This document shows positions 1 to 8,974 of a DNA stretch of 64,000 nucleotides, in pieces. The position numbers and the translations under genes were made by a program. The notes under the pieces were generated by a model. The model was given only the letters and a program-made list of their open reading frames with translations, searched no databases and was not told the DNA's origin. How positions within the stretch are numbered: position 1 is the first letter of the stretch; the number at the start of each line of letters is the position of its first letter. The stretch is taken from the NCBI GenBank assembly GCA_965226235.1, contig OZ245335.1, forward strand, positions 1,488,001 through 1,552,000. The letters run 5' to 3'. The DNA comes from CAYFZO01 sp965226235 (lineage in GTDB: Bacteria; Pseudomonadota; Gammaproteobacteria; Poriferisulfidales; Oxydemutatoraceae).

Positions 1-1
1 G

Positions 2-1165
2 GATGTGCTCGATGTCGGCGAAGTGCCGACGCCGGTGCTTTATTTCGCAGCGCACCAAAGCGGCGCCGGTTCCGGCTTGATGATCACAGGCAGCCACAAT
101 CCGCCCCGGTACAACGGCGTGAAGATGATGATCGGTGGACACACGCTTGCCGGCGATGATATTTCCGCTTTATACGCGACATGCGTGCAACAGGAATTCA
201 AGCGCGGCAACGGAAGCCGCGTTGGTGCCATGCCAGACGACGACTACATTCGCCGCGTGACGGATGATGTCGGTCTGCACCGCAAGCTGCGCATCGCCAT
301 CGATTGTGGCAACGGGGTGGCCGGCCCCGTCGCGCGTGCGCTGTATGAAAGGCTCGGCTGTGAAGTGGTCTGCCTGTATTGTGAGGTCGACGGCACTTTT
401 CCGAACCACCACCCGAACCCCAGCGTGCCCGGGAATCTCACGGACTTGATCGCGACAGTGCGGGAGCAGCAACTTGATGTTGGGCTTGCGTTTGACGGCG
501 ACGGCGATCGGCTCGGGGTGGTGGACGATACCGGCACCATCGTCTGGCCAGACCGCCAGATGATGATTTTTGCACAGGATATTTTGCGCAATCACCCAGG
601 AGCCACCGTGCTTTACGATGTAAAATCCTCGCGCCATTTGTCGCGGGTCGTAGAACAGTGCGGGGGCGTTGCCCGCATGTGTCGTACCGGACATTCTTTC
701 GTCAAGCAAGCGCTGAAGGAAACCGGCGCGTTGTTGGCGGGGGAGATGAGCGGGCATCTGTTTTTCAGCGACCGCTGGTTCGGCTTTGATGACGCGCTTT
801 ACGCGGGTGCACGTCTGCTCGAGATTTTGTCCCGCACCGAGGAGAAGTGCAGCGCGCTTTTCGCAAAGCTGCCCCGGTCCGTCAGCACCCCGGAGCTCAA
901 CGTGCCTTTCGAGCGCGAGGATCAGCAGCACGAGTTCATGCGCCGGTTCTTGGCCGAGGCGCAGTTTGGCGAAGCCAGGATCAGCGATATCGATGGCTTG
1001 CGCGTCGAGCGCGAGGATGGCTGGGGACTGGTGCGCGCATCCAACACCACCCCGTGCCTGGTCTTGCGCTTCGAGTCGGACAGCCAGGGGGGGCTTGAAG
1101 CCCTGCAGGCGGTGTTTCGTGAGCAGTTGCTGCGGGTCGACCCGGCCTTGGAAATTCCGTTTTGA
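2..1165 (+). CDS. algC: Phosphomannomutase/phosphoglucomutase, 5'-truncated by the window edge
   Basis: Alpha-D-phosphohexomutase that interconverts the 6- and 1-phosphates of mannose and glucose, feeding nucleotide-sugar and polysaccharide synthesis in the cytosol. The reading frame is open from the first bases, so the N-terminal part (about 70-80 residues in the family) lies upstream. Visible motifs, in order, are the phosphoserine loop TGSHNP near residue 30 of the visible part, the metal-binding loop DGDGDRLG near 164, the sugar-binding loop GEMSGH near 247 and the phosphate-binding RASNTTP near the C-terminus. The next core genes are argB and pyrE, the usual gammaproteobacterial order dut-algC-argB-pyrE, which supports algC over other phosphohexomutases. 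Confidence 0.93.
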   Translation, partial: DVLDVGEVPTPVLYFAAHQSGAGSGLMITGSHNPPRYNGVKMMIGGHTLAGDDISALYATCVQQEFKRGNGSRVGAMPDDDYIRRVTDDVGLHRKLRIAIDCGNGVAGPVARALYERLGCEVVCLYCEVDGTFPNHHPNPSVPGNLTDLIATVREQQLDVGLAFDGDGDRLGVVDDTGTIVWPDRQMMIFAQDILRNHPGATVLYDVKSSRHLSRVVEQCGGVARMCRTGHSFVKQALKETGALLAGEMSGHLFFSDRWFGFDDALYAGARLLEILSRTEEKCSALFAKLPRSVSTPELNVPFEREDQQHEFMRRFLAEAQFGEARISDIDGLRVEREDGWGLVRASNTTPCLVLRFESDSQGGLEALQAVFREQLLRVDPALEIPF

Positions 1166-1769
1166 ACCGATGAAGCCGGCTATTCGACACGGATTTCGCA
1201 GGGTTCTCGCGGGGAAAAGGAACATTTCCCTGCAACCGTTTCCTCATGGGAGGCAAGTGTCGTTGTGCATACGCAATACGAGCGTTTGCGATTCGCAGGG
1301 GATCACCCCGTGAATCCGGGTGTGGGCGCACAGTCAACCCGCACCTCTTCTCCCGCCGGAGGACCTCCTTTGCCTGATGTTGCATCTGGTTCCCCCGATT
1401 TCACGCGGTTTACGCCGCCGGCGGCAAGTGGCGCGTACAGGTGCGGCTAGTGGCCGAGGCCGGCGTCGGAGCACGCCCGAAGCAAAGCAGGCCGAAAGCA
1501 TTTTGCATACGCAACGCGCGCATTCCGCGGGGCTTTTCCCGTGCATTCGGCGGATGGCCAACCCGCCCTTTCTTTCGCTGGCAGAGATCCTTGTGTCCGG
1601 CGTTGCGTAGAGTCCTCTTGATCGACCCAGGCACCCAATGCAGTGCAGTTCGTGCCAGCGGTGGGAGATGGCGCGTGCAGGTACGGCTGGCGGCTGTCGT
1701 CGGCGCTGGCCTCCAACCACGGTGGAGCAGGATCACACCGGCTCGATCGGGCCTGCTCTGCATTGATCG
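1166..1769. other. Non-coding gap with a diverged 240-bp tandem repeat
   Basis: The 604 bases between algC and argB contain no convincing gene. Two anchors recur at the same spacing: tgcatacgcaa at 1266-1276 and 1504-1514 (238 apart), and a 20-base block at 1429-1448 and 1669-1688 (240 apart, two mismatches). The gap therefore looks like two old tandem copies of a unit of about 240 bp, with little identity left between the anchors. Short ORFs here are shadows. An argB promoter may lie in this region but I cannot point to one. Confidence 0.55.
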
Positions 1770-2624
1770 ATGATTGATCCCGGAAACAGGGTCAGGGTTC
1801 TGGCTGAGGCCTTGCCCTATCTCCAGCAATTCCGAGGCGCGGTCATCATTATCAAATACGGCGGCAACGCGATGGTCGATGCGGCGCTCAAGCACAGCTT
1901 TGCCAGCGACGTGGTGTTGCTGAAGGCGGTTGGAATGCACCCGGTCGTTGTCCATGGTGGCGGCCCGCGGATATCGGCGTGCCTTGAACAACATGGCCTG
2001 TCAGGCTCTTTCGTTCACGGCATTCGGGTGACGGACAGGTCGGCGATGGCGGTCGTGGTTGAGGTACTCGATGGCATCAACGCCGAGATTTCCCGGTCGA
2101 TCGAGCAGCACGGCGGCAGCGCCGAGCCCATCATGGCAAGCCGCAGCATGATCCGGGCGAAAAAATTCAGACATCCCGAAAGCGATGTCGATTTCGGCTT
2201 TGCCGGCAGCGTCGACAGCGTTGCGCCCGCGTTGGAAGAACTGGTGATGGCGGACACGAAGATCCCCGTGCTCGTTCCTTCAGGCACCGGGGAGGACGGG
2301 CTGTTCTACAACATCAATGCCGATTCCGCTGCTGCGGCTGTTGCGGCCGCGCTGGGATCCAGGAAGCTCATTTTCATGACCAACACGCCCGGGGTGCTCA
2401 ATGAGCACGGTTCGTTGATCACCAGCATCACCGCGCAACGGATGACCGATCTGATCGAGCGCGGGGTTGTGCACACCGGGATGCTACCCAAGGTCCGGTG
2501 CGCCTTTGACGCGGCGCGAGGCGGCGTCTCAGCGGTCCATATCATTGACGGACGCGTGCCAAATGCCCTGCTGCTCGAGTTGCTGACCGATGCCGGCGTC
2601 GGCACGTTGATCACGCAGGAATAG
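1770..2624 (+). CDS. argB: Acetylglutamate kinase
   Basis: Phosphorylates N-acetyl-L-glutamate, the second step of arginine synthesis, in the cytosol. The 284-residue product has the amino-acid-kinase signatures: KYGGNAM near residues 29-35 for phosphate binding, VVVHGGGP near 58-65 for substrate binding, a NINADSAAA stretch around 178 and KLIFMTNTPGVL near 200 for nucleotide binding. The length is slightly below the usual 295-300 because the N-terminal leader is short. ATG 1770 is the first start in frame that keeps the N-terminal helix. In most relatives pyrE follows closely; here about 2.3 kb of foreign DNA separates them. Confidence 0.95.
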   Translation: MIDPGNRVRVLAEALPYLQQFRGAVIIIKYGGNAMVDAALKHSFASDVVLLKAVGMHPVVVHGGGPRISACLEQHGLSGSFVHGIRVTDRSAMAVVVEVLDGINAEISRSIEQHGGSAEPIMASRSMIRAKKFRHPESDVDFGFAGSVDSVAPALEELVMADTKIPVLVPSGTGEDGLFYNINADSAAAAVAAALGSRKLIFMTNTPGVLNEHGSLITSITAQRMTDLIERGVVHTGMLPKVRCAFDAARGGVSAVHIIDGRVPNALLLELLTDAGVGTLITQE

Positions 2625-2680
2625 CGGAGCCGGTCACGCAACACGAGTAGCCCGATAAGATGTTTTTTTCTCATTTCAAG

Positions 2681-2706
2681 TGGACCTATATCAGGGGGAA
2701 GATCAA
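2681..2706. repeat. Left inverted repeat of the restriction-modification island
   Basis: This 26-bp sequence recurs in inverted orientation at 4887-4912 with one mismatch. Its core, atatcagggggaagatc, appears a third time at 46766-46782. The two copies bracket the low-GC restriction-modification pair and a transposase remnant, as terminal inverted repeats would. The repeat also supplies the stop codon of the restriction gene (2686-2688). I see no clear target duplication outside the pair. Confidence 0.7.
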
Positions 2707-3474
2707 CAGCAGTACCTTGTTATATTTCATATCGGCAGGGATTGATATGGCTGAATTAAACCTTACAAGTCTTTCCCAATCAATAGCTCCACTTCTATCA
2801 CAAAACATCTTTCCAAATTTTAGTGTAAACAAATTAATTTGTTTTGAATATGCCTCCATAAAGTCATCATTTCTTTCTTTAGCTTTATAACCCAATGGCT
2901 CTATTATGTCTGTATAGAGGCTCTGATTTCCTGATATGAATTCCCAAAACTTTTGACCACAGTATTTGTAATAATCTCCTTTATCTGGCTTGCTATCACG
3001 ACCATAGCAACATCCATTTACACACACAACATTCAGTTTTGAATTGCTAGTTCTTAAAGTACGTTGTGCCGTCCTGAAGTCAGATTTCATCTTGGATATT
3101 TGACTACTATTTCCCCAATTCAGACCAGATTTTATATTCACAATATAACGGATACTATCGTGATAAAATTCTAAGTCTATTCCTTGTATTCCTGATTTCC
3201 ACCCGTCATAAACTTTGTTATTTATGAATATAGCAAGTCCTTCCAGCCAGTCTCCAAATATTGTTTCTTCATTAGATGAAATATGTGCATCGACAAGCCC
3301 CTTAACTATTTCTTCAGATGTCAAAACATGCTTTGCCTTAAACAAATATGGATTTTTTCTTTTTAGAACCTTGCTAAGACTCAAAGTGTCAAGGCTTGAT
3401 ATTCTTTTCTCGTGAAAAATACCAATGTTTTTTTCAACGTACATGACTACGTCGCTCAGATCAATTGGTTTCAT
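2686..3474 (-). CDS. Type II restriction endonuclease, PmeII-like family
   Basis: Probable partner endonuclease of the adjacent methyltransferase; it would cleave unmethylated sites. I recognise the overall pattern (LKRKNPYLFKAK near 37-48, EETIFGDWLEGL near 69-80, VNGCCYGRD further on, then KFWEFISGN) from PmeII-type enzymes, from memory. A PD-(D/E)xK-like core is visible: D100 in GIDLEF, then VNIKSG with K115. The start at 3474 is preferred because the methyltransferase ends at 3461, giving a 14-bp overlap; an ATG at 3507 would add 11 residues. The last eight codons and the stop lie inside the inverted repeat, so the natural C-terminus may have been replaced. Base composition is far more AT-rich than the flanking core genes, indicating transfer. 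Confidence 0.75.
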   Translation of the reverse strand: MKPIDLSDVVMYVEKNIGIFHEKRISSLDTLSLSKVLKRKNPYLFKAKHVLTSEEIVKGLVDAHISSNEETIFGDWLEGLAIFINNKVYDGWKSGIQGIDLEFYHDSIRYIVNIKSGLNWGNSSQISKMKSDFRTAQRTLRTSNSKLNVVCVNGCCYGRDSKPDKGDYYKYCGQKFWEFISGNQSLYTDIIEPLGYKAKERNDDFMEAYSKQINLFTLKFGKMFCDRSGAIDWERLVRFNSAISIPADMKYNKVLLLIFPLI

Positions 3475-4312
3475 ATCCAGCCTTTGATTCAAATAAAAAT
3501 AATTCAACCGGAGAAATTTGAGATTTCACCATTTCATAATATTCTGAAACTACTTCTATTCCAATAGAGTTTCTACGCATTTTATTTGCAACAATATTTG
3601 TTGTCCCAGACCCCATAAAAGGGTCCAATACCGTATCACCAATTTGAGTAAACAGCTTTATGAACCATTGAGGTAAGCCTTCTGGAAATGCTGCACTATG
3701 ATTTTTATTGTTGCACTCTGTAGCCAAATAAAGAACATTTGTTGGATAGGCTTTATCTCTTGTGAGCCAATTAGATATATTTTTACCGAAACCACTGCCA
3801 ACTTTAGATTCATCTCTTGTTTTATCTGTTTCGCTAAGGTTCTTTAATCTTGTCTTTGCCCAGTCTCCCATAGATACCATGACTTCTTCTTGGTACATAT
3901 TAAATTTCTTATCTTTATTAAATTGTAGTAGTCTTTCCCAAGAATCTCTAAATCTATTTGGCCATTTACCTGGATAACAATTTTTTTTGTGCCAGATAAA
4001 TTCCTCCGTCCACAACCAACCTTGTTTTCTCATTGCAAGAATCAACTCCAAGATGTATGTACTTCTTTCGCCGTTTACCACCTTCTCTTTGATATTGAGA
4101 ACAAAGGTTCCTGTTGGTTTAAGAACTCTCAACATCTGTTCTGTCTTAGGTACAAACCATTCTACATAAGCATCTGGATGAATGCCTCCATATGTATTTC
4201 TTCTTTGGTCGGCATATGGCGGAGAAGTAAAAATCAAATCCACTGAATTATCAGGGATTTTCTTTAGCATATTTTCACAGTCGCCAAGATATAAATCGTG
4301 TTTTATTTCCAT
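3461..4312 (-). CDS. DNA methyltransferase, beta class (N4-cytosine or N6-adenine)
   Basis: Modification subunit of the type II pair, protecting host DNA from the downstream nuclease. The 283-residue protein carries motif IV TSPPY at 29-33 and motif I DPFMGSGTT at 230-238. The order IV before I marks the beta class. SPPY favours N4-cytosine, but N6-adenine cannot be excluded. Just before motif I is the stretch WFIKLFTQIGD. It is transcribed ahead of the endonuclease, with the reading frames overlapping, the usual arrangement for methylating first. The gene is AT-rich like its partner and unlike argB and pyrE. Confidence 0.9.
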   Translation of the reverse strand: MEIKHDLYLGDCENMLKKIPDNSVDLIFTSPPYADQRRNTYGGIHPDAYVEWFVPKTEQMLRVLKPTGTFVLNIKEKVVNGERSTYILELILAMRKQGWLWTEEFIWHKKNCYPGKWPNRFRDSWERLLQFNKDKKFNMYQEEVMVSMGDWAKTRLKNLSETDKTRDESKVGSGFGKNISNWLTRDKAYPTNVLYLATECNNKNHSAAFPEGLPQWFIKLFTQIGDTVLDPFMGSGTTNIVANKMRRNSIGIEVVSEYYEMVKSQISPVELFLFESKAGYETN

Positions 4313-4390
4313 TTAAGGAATCTCTGATTTATTCATGGATTTGTCCATAATATAACTCATGTACCTACTCATTAGCACAGGATCTCCTCA

Positions 4391-4823
4391 ATGCGTCAAA
4401 TGACCTTGGCTGAAGCCGACTTCGAGAAATATCGCAAACCAACGCGCCGAGAGCAATTTCTGAACGACATGGATCAGATCATTCCATGGAAAGAGCTGTG
4501 CGAGGTGATCAAGCCGTTTTATCCCAAGCCCCAAGGTGCAGGCCGCTCACCGGTGGGTCTGGAACGGATGCTGCGGATTCATTTTCTCCAGCATTGGTTC
4601 AACCTGTCCGACCCGGCGATGGAGAAAGCGCCGTACGATTCCCGCGCCCTACGGCGGTTCGACGAAGAACAAGAACCGGTCCCGGGATCCGGACATGCAC
4701 CAGACCCGCAAGGGCAACCAATGGTATTTCGGCATGAAGGGACATATACGGTGTGGACAGCAGGACCCGGCTGATTCATTCGGCGGCGGCGACGCCGGCG
4801 AATGTGCATGATGATCTTTTCCC
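4391..4823 (+). pseudogene. IS5-family transposase remnant
   Basis: The first 90 or so codons encode a typical IS5-type N-terminus: TRREQFLNDMDQIIPW near residue 18, then MLRIHFLQHWFNLSDPAM near 58. After ALRRF the homology jumps to another frame (RDPDMHQTRKGNQWYFGM, about 4690-4740) and then to a third (RLIHSAAATPANVHD, to about 4815). The N-terminal half of the catalytic domain and the whole C-terminus are missing. This is a dead fragment with at least one internal deletion and two frameshifts. It sits inside the same inverted-repeat pair as the restriction-modification genes. Confidence 0.8.
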
Positions 4824-4886
4824 CGTAATCCGGCCCATGCGGAGTGAGGATTTTTCCATTATTCTGACACGAAGGAGGTTCTCAGA

Positions 4887-4912
4887 TTGATCTTCCCCCT
4901 GATATCGGTCCA
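4887..4912. repeat. Right inverted repeat of the restriction-modification island
   Basis: Inverted partner of 2681-2706, 26 bp with a single mismatch. The bracketed segment is 2,232 bp. The pyrE start follows less than 100 bases to the right, so this end probably displaced or now forms the pyrE upstream region. Confidence 0.7.
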
Positions 4913-5000
4913 TTTATAATGCGGGGATGACCACCTACCGAAGATCGGTTGCGCTGGGACGCCCCGCGCGACCGACCAGAGAGAAAGCAGGACGACACTC

Positions 5001-5609
5001 GTGACCATGGCAAAGCCCGGCAAAGCGTTTATCCGCTTTGCATTGAGCAAAGGAGCGCTCAAACAGGGTGACTTCAAACTGAAATCGGGTAGAAGCAGCC
5101 GCTATTTTTTCAACGCGGGGGTGTTTTGCGACGGGGCATCGTTGGTGACAATCGCCCGCTTTTATGCCGATGCGATTATTGCCAGCGACATCGAGTTTGA
5201 CGTCCTGTTCGGTGCCGCCTACAAAGGCATTCCGCTGGCGGGCGTCACCGCCGCCTGCCTGGCGCAGGAGCACAAGCGGAACCGGGCGATTACCTACAAC
5301 CGCAAAGAGGTGAAGGGCCACGGCGAAGGTGGCCGCCTGGTCGGCGCACCGCTTGCGGGCCAACGGGTGTTGATTCTGGACGATGTGCTTACGGCAGGCA
5401 CCGCCGTTCGGGAGTCGATGGCGTTGATTCACGCGGCCGGGGGTACGGTTGCAGGCGTCGTCGTATGTTTCGATCGAAAGGAGCAGGGCGAGGGTGCCGA
5501 CACATCGGCAACGGAGATCGCGCGGCAGCACGGTATCGAGGTGATCAGCATCGCCGATCTGGACGATTGGCTCGAGTTGGCGCAAGCCGAGGGGATCTGC
5601 CTCGATTAG
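5001..5609 (+). CDS. pyrE: Orotate phosphoribosyltransferase
   Basis: Transfers the phosphoribosyl group from PRPP to orotate in pyrimidine synthesis. Matching family features are LKSGRSSRYFFNAG near residue 27, AYKGIPLAG near 73, the catalytic-loop region YNRKEVKGHGEGG near 100 and the PRPP loop LILDDVLTAGTAVRE near 126. The product is 202 residues from GTG 5001 or 200 from ATG 5007; the latter may be the true start. The protein stops a little short of the usual 213, lacking the last helix residues. In relatives the gene follows argB directly; here the island lies between them. Confidence 0.94.
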   Translation: MTMAKPGKAFIRFALSKGALKQGDFKLKSGRSSRYFFNAGVFCDGASLVTIARFYADAIIASDIEFDVLFGAAYKGIPLAGVTAACLAQEHKRNRAITYNRKEVKGHGEGGRLVGAPLAGQRVLILDDVLTAGTAVRESMALIHAAGGTVAGVVVCFDRKEQGEGADTSATEIARQHGIEVISIADLDDWLELAQAEGICLD

Positions 5610-5642
5610 CCTGCCGAGCGCCTCGCCACAATGCCCTTGCCG

Positions 5643-6551
5643 TCAACCGCACAGATCGCGTAACGCTTCCGGCAGGCTGGCGTAGGCAAACCGGAACCCT
5701 TCCCGGTCCAGCTTGTCCGGCACGGCCCTTTGCCCTTCCAGCAGCAACTCTGCGGCTTCGCCAAGCATCAGTTTCAGTGCCGGTGCCGGGGCGGTAAACA
5801 TCGCCGGGCGTCGCAACTGCTTCGCCAGCGTCCGGCTAAATACGGCGTTTGTCACCGGTGCCGGAGCGGTCAGGTTATACGCGCCGCGACTTCCTCGGGT
5901 ATCGAGCAGATGCAATATCGCATTGACCTGGTCTTCCATATGTATCCAGCTCATCCATTGCTTGCCGTCGCCGATGACCGCGCCCAGGCCCAACCGAAAC
6001 GCCGGCGACATTTTTCCCAACATACCGCCGCTGCGGGATAAAACCAGGCCGGTGCGCAGCAGGCACACACGCACCCCGAGTTCCTCCGCCCCCCCCGCGG
6101 ATTGTTCCCAGTCCCGGCATAGCCGCGCGCCAAAGCCAAGCCTGTCAGGTGCCTGTCCCGGGTGCAGCTCGGTGATTTCCGCGTCACCGGTGTTGCCGTA
6201 GTAGCCGACCGCAGACGCGCTCAGCAGCGTCGCCGGCCGGGTGGCAGCCTGCGCCATCCGGGCGACCAGTTGCTGTGTCAACGTCACGCGGCTTGCATAC
6301 AGGCGCTGCTTTCTTTGCGCGCTCCAGCGTTTGCCGGCGATGGGTTCGCCCGCGAGGTTGATGACGGCGTCGAAGCGCGTGCCGCGTTCCCATTCGTCCA
6401 GCGATGCAATGACGCGGGTGCGTTCACCGCACAGTGCCTGCGCTTTTTGCCCCTGGCGGCTGAATACGGTCACCTGGTCGTTGCGACTTGCCAGCTTGTG
6501 GCATACGGCCCGGCCGATCAATCCACTGCCGCCGCTGATTAAAACATGCAT
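5643..6551 (-). CDS. TIGR01777-type NAD(P)-dependent epimerase (YfcH-like)
   Basis: Extended short-chain dehydrogenase-like protein of unknown substrate. The N-terminal Rossmann loop GGSGLIG lies at residues 6-12 when translation starts at ATG 6551; the longer ORF from 6614 would add 21 non-conserved residues. Later family signatures are INLAGEPIAGKRW near 83, SASAVGYYG near 122 and WMSWIHMEDQ near 206, followed by the C-terminal PEALRDL. About 302 residues is normal length. It is convergent with pyrE and divergent from xthA. The substrate cannot be read from the sequence. Confidence 0.87.
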   Translation of the reverse strand: MHVLISGGSGLIGRAVCHKLASRNDQVTVFSRQGQKAQALCGERTRVIASLDEWERGTRFDAVINLAGEPIAGKRWSAQRKQRLYASRVTLTQQLVARMAQAATRPATLLSASAVGYYGNTGDAEITELHPGQAPDRLGFGARLCRDWEQSAGGAEELGVRVCLLRTGLVLSRSGGMLGKMSPAFRLGLGAVIGDGKQWMSWIHMEDQVNAILHLLDTRGSRGAYNLTAPAPVTNAVFSRTLAKQLRRPAMFTAPAPALKLMLGEAAELLLEGQRAVPDKLDREGFRFAYASLPEALRDLCG

Positions 6552-6679
6552 GGTTGCTGTTACCCGATCCTGTGCCTCACGATAGACAGAGACAGGGTAA
6601 AAATCAACCGGCAACAGGTCAGGCTGGAGGTTCGCTCCCCCCTCGGGATGTACGGGGTGCTATATTGCGTTCCGGATCT

Positions 6680-7456
6680 GTGCGCATTATCACCATCAAC
6701 GTCAACGGTATTCGTGCCGCCGCCCGCAAGGGTATGTTTGCCTGGCTGGGCAGGCAAAATGCGGATGTGGTTTGCATCCAGGAGACCAGGGCGCAAGTCG
6801 ACCAGCTACGCGATCCCTGCTATCACCCGAAAAACCACCAGTGCGAGTACTTCGATGCCGAGAAAAAAGGCTACAGCGGGGTCGCCATTTATAGCCGAAC
6901 CACCCCCCGGCGGTGGGTGCGCGGCTTTGGCAACGCCGAGTTCGACGCAGAGGGACGTTACCTGGAAGCCCGGTTCGACGCGCTTTCAGTTGTGTCCCTG
7001 TACGCACCGTCAGGCTCTTCGAGCGATGAGCGCCAGCAAGCCAAGTTCCGGTTTCTCGATGCGTTCATGCCACATCTTGAAAAGCTGAAGCGCAGCCGCC
7101 GGCACTACATCCTCTGCGGCGACTGGAACATCGCGCACAAGCAGATCGATCTGAAAAACTGGCGCGGCAACCAGAACAATTCCGGGTTCCTTCCCGAAGA
7201 GCGCGCATGGCTGGACAGGTTATTCGGCGAGGCCGGCTACAACGACGCCTTTCGTGAAGTCTGCGCTTTGCCGGATCAGTACACGTGGTGGTCCAACCGA
7301 GGACGCGCGCGGGAGAACAATGTCGGTTGGCGTATCGACTACCAGGTCACCTCTGCGGCACTGCGCGGCTACGCGCGCCAGGCGAGGATCTACAAGCAGC
7401 AGTGGTTTTCCGACCATGCGCCGCTGATTATCGACTATGATCTGCCAGCGTTGTGA
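6680..7456 (+). CDS. xthA: Exodeoxyribonuclease III
   Basis: Base-excision-repair AP endonuclease and 3'-5' exonuclease. Starting at GTG 6680, the protein begins VRIITINVNGIRAA, the standard N-terminus with the first metal-site Asn, and runs 258 residues, the family length. The longer in-frame ORF from 6554 overlaps the divergent epimerase gene and adds nothing conserved. Other motifs are CIQETRAQ near 33 (metal Glu), GDWNIAHKQIDLKNW near 148 and the catalytic FSDHAPL near the C-terminus. Confidence 0.93.
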   Translation: MRIITINVNGIRAAARKGMFAWLGRQNADVVCIQETRAQVDQLRDPCYHPKNHQCEYFDAEKKGYSGVAIYSRTTPRRWVRGFGNAEFDAEGRYLEARFDALSVVSLYAPSGSSSDERQQAKFRFLDAFMPHLEKLKRSRRHYILCGDWNIAHKQIDLKNWRGNQNNSGFLPEERAWLDRLFGEAGYNDAFREVCALPDQYTWWSNRGRARENNVGWRIDYQVTSAALRGYARQARIYKQQWFSDHAPLIIDYDLPAL

Positions 7457-7480
7457 GCCGACCATGCGGGGCGCTGGCGA

Positions 7481-8800
7481 GTGAACGAGAAGGTCCCGGC
7501 GTTACGGTGGCTGGATTTGCTGCGTGTCTACACCAAGCCGCGAGTGGTGGTGATGCTGTTTTTGGGCTTCTCCGCGGGCTTGCCTTTTTTGCTGGTTTTC
7601 TCGACCTTGTCTGCGTGGTTGACCGAGGAAGGGCTTAGCCGCACTGCGATCGGGTTTTTCAGTTGGGTCGGCATCACCTACTCCATCAAGGTCGTCTGGG
7701 CGCCGTTTATCGACCGTTTGCGGTTGCCGTTGCTGACACGCTGGCTGGGGCGCCGACGCGGGTGGATGCTGTTGGCGCAGGTCGGTATTGGACTTGGGCT
7801 GCTCGGGGTGGCGTGGCTCGGGCCGGCGCAGTTGCTTCCATTTGCCTTGCTCGCGGTTTTCATCGCATTTTGTTCGGCAACGCAGGACGTAGTCATCGAC
7901 GCCTACCGCATAGAAATCGCGAAGAAAGAATACCAGGCGGCGCTGGCCGCGATGTACATCTTCGGTTACCGCGTCGCATTGCTGGTCGCGGGAGCCGGTG
8001 CGCTGTACGCCGCCGAACTGAGAGGCTGGACCTACAGTTACCTGCTGATGGCTGCCTGCATGCTGATCGGCGTTGCGACGACGCTGGTTATTTCCGAACC
8101 CCCGGCCAACCGGGCCTCCGGCACCCGCCCGTCACCCACCTCTGCGGCTCGCACCGGAAACGCCTCCCACTGGTTTGTCACCGCAGTGGCTCGCCCCTTC
8201 TCGGATTTTTTCCAGCGCAATCGGCAACTTGCCTGGTTGATTCTGCTGCTGATCGGCATTTACCGCATCAGCGACATCGTGATGGGGGTCATGGCGAATC
8301 CGTTTTACCTGGACATGGGGTATACCAAGACACAAATCGCCGACGTGTCGAAGCTGTTCGGCTTTTTCATGACGATCGCTGGCGCGGGTCTCGGCGGCCT
8401 GCTGGTGTTGCGCCATGGGGTCATGCCGATATTGGTTCTCGGCGCGGGGCTGGTGTGCCTCACCAATTTACTGTTTGCAGCACTGTCGCAGGCCCAGCCG
8501 GACATCGTGCTGCTCGCGGCGGTCATCAGCGCGGACAACATCAGTGGTGGCATCGCCACCAGCGTGTTCATCGCCTATCTCTCCGGGTTGACCAGCCGGG
8601 CATATACCGCAACCCAATACGCTTTGTTCAGTTCGTTGATGACCCTGCCCGCCAAGCTCATCGGCGGCGTCTCGGGCATCGTGGTCGATAGCCACGGCTA
8701 CTTCAGCTTTTTCGTCTACGCGGCCGCCATCGGTCTTCCCGCGATTGTCGTCGCCATCCTGTTGATGCGTATCGACAAGGGAGCGAGCCGGACTGCATGA
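7481..8800 (+). CDS. ampG: AmpG-family MFS transporter (probable muropeptide permease)
   Basis: Integral inner-membrane protein, 439 residues, about 12-14 hydrophobic segments. AmpG imports anhydro-muropeptides for cell-wall recycling. The N-terminal region MLFLGFSAGLPFLLVFSTL followed by WLTEEGL and FSWVGITYSIKVVWAPFIDRL is characteristic of AmpG. D in the SATQDVVIDAYRIE stretch near residue 140 is also conserved. The GTG start at 7481 gives a hydrophilic N-terminus before the first membrane segment and leaves a 24-bp gap after xthA. Related MFS paralogues exist, so substrate assignment is inferred from the family. Confidence 0.85.
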   Translation: MNEKVPALRWLDLLRVYTKPRVVVMLFLGFSAGLPFLLVFSTLSAWLTEEGLSRTAIGFFSWVGITYSIKVVWAPFIDRLRLPLLTRWLGRRRGWMLLAQVGIGLGLLGVAWLGPAQLLPFALLAVFIAFCSATQDVVIDAYRIEIAKKEYQAALAAMYIFGYRVALLVAGAGALYAAELRGWTYSYLLMAACMLIGVATTLVISEPPANRASGTRPSPTSAARTGNASHWFVTAVARPFSDFFQRNRQLAWLILLLIGIYRISDIVMGVMANPFYLDMGYTKTQIADVSKLFGFFMTIAGAGLGGLLVLRHGVMPILVLGAGLVCLTNLLFAALSQAQPDIVLLAAVISADNISGGIATSVFIAYLSGLTSRAYTATQYALFSSLMTLPAKLIGGVSGIVVDSHGYFSFFVYAAAIGLPAIVVAILLMRIDKGASRTA

Positions 8801-8974
8801 GGCTGGAAGCACACAGGGTCTGAACCGAAGCACCGGTCTGCGAGGTTGCGTTGCATCGCCCTTGCGAATGCGTCACGGGTCTCGTCTATCCCACAAGTAT
8901 GGCTGGCAGGCCGTGTTGTAGAGCAACTCATCGTGCGCCATACGGTATAATTGCGCGTTTCAACGCAACCGCTC

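Noticed and set aside
170..1225. Long minus-strand ORF of 351 codons opposite algC
   Set aside because: It mirrors a GC-rich real gene with clear motifs; the protein has no family features.
7663..8691. 342-codon ORF in another frame of the AmpG-like gene
   Set aside because: Arg/His-rich shadow of the membrane protein gene; no hydrophobic pattern or motif.
8916..8951. ttgtag and tataat upstream of cytochrome c4 as a sigma70 promoter
   Set aside because: The spacing is about 24 bp, too long for a normal promoter; the tataat alone is not enough.
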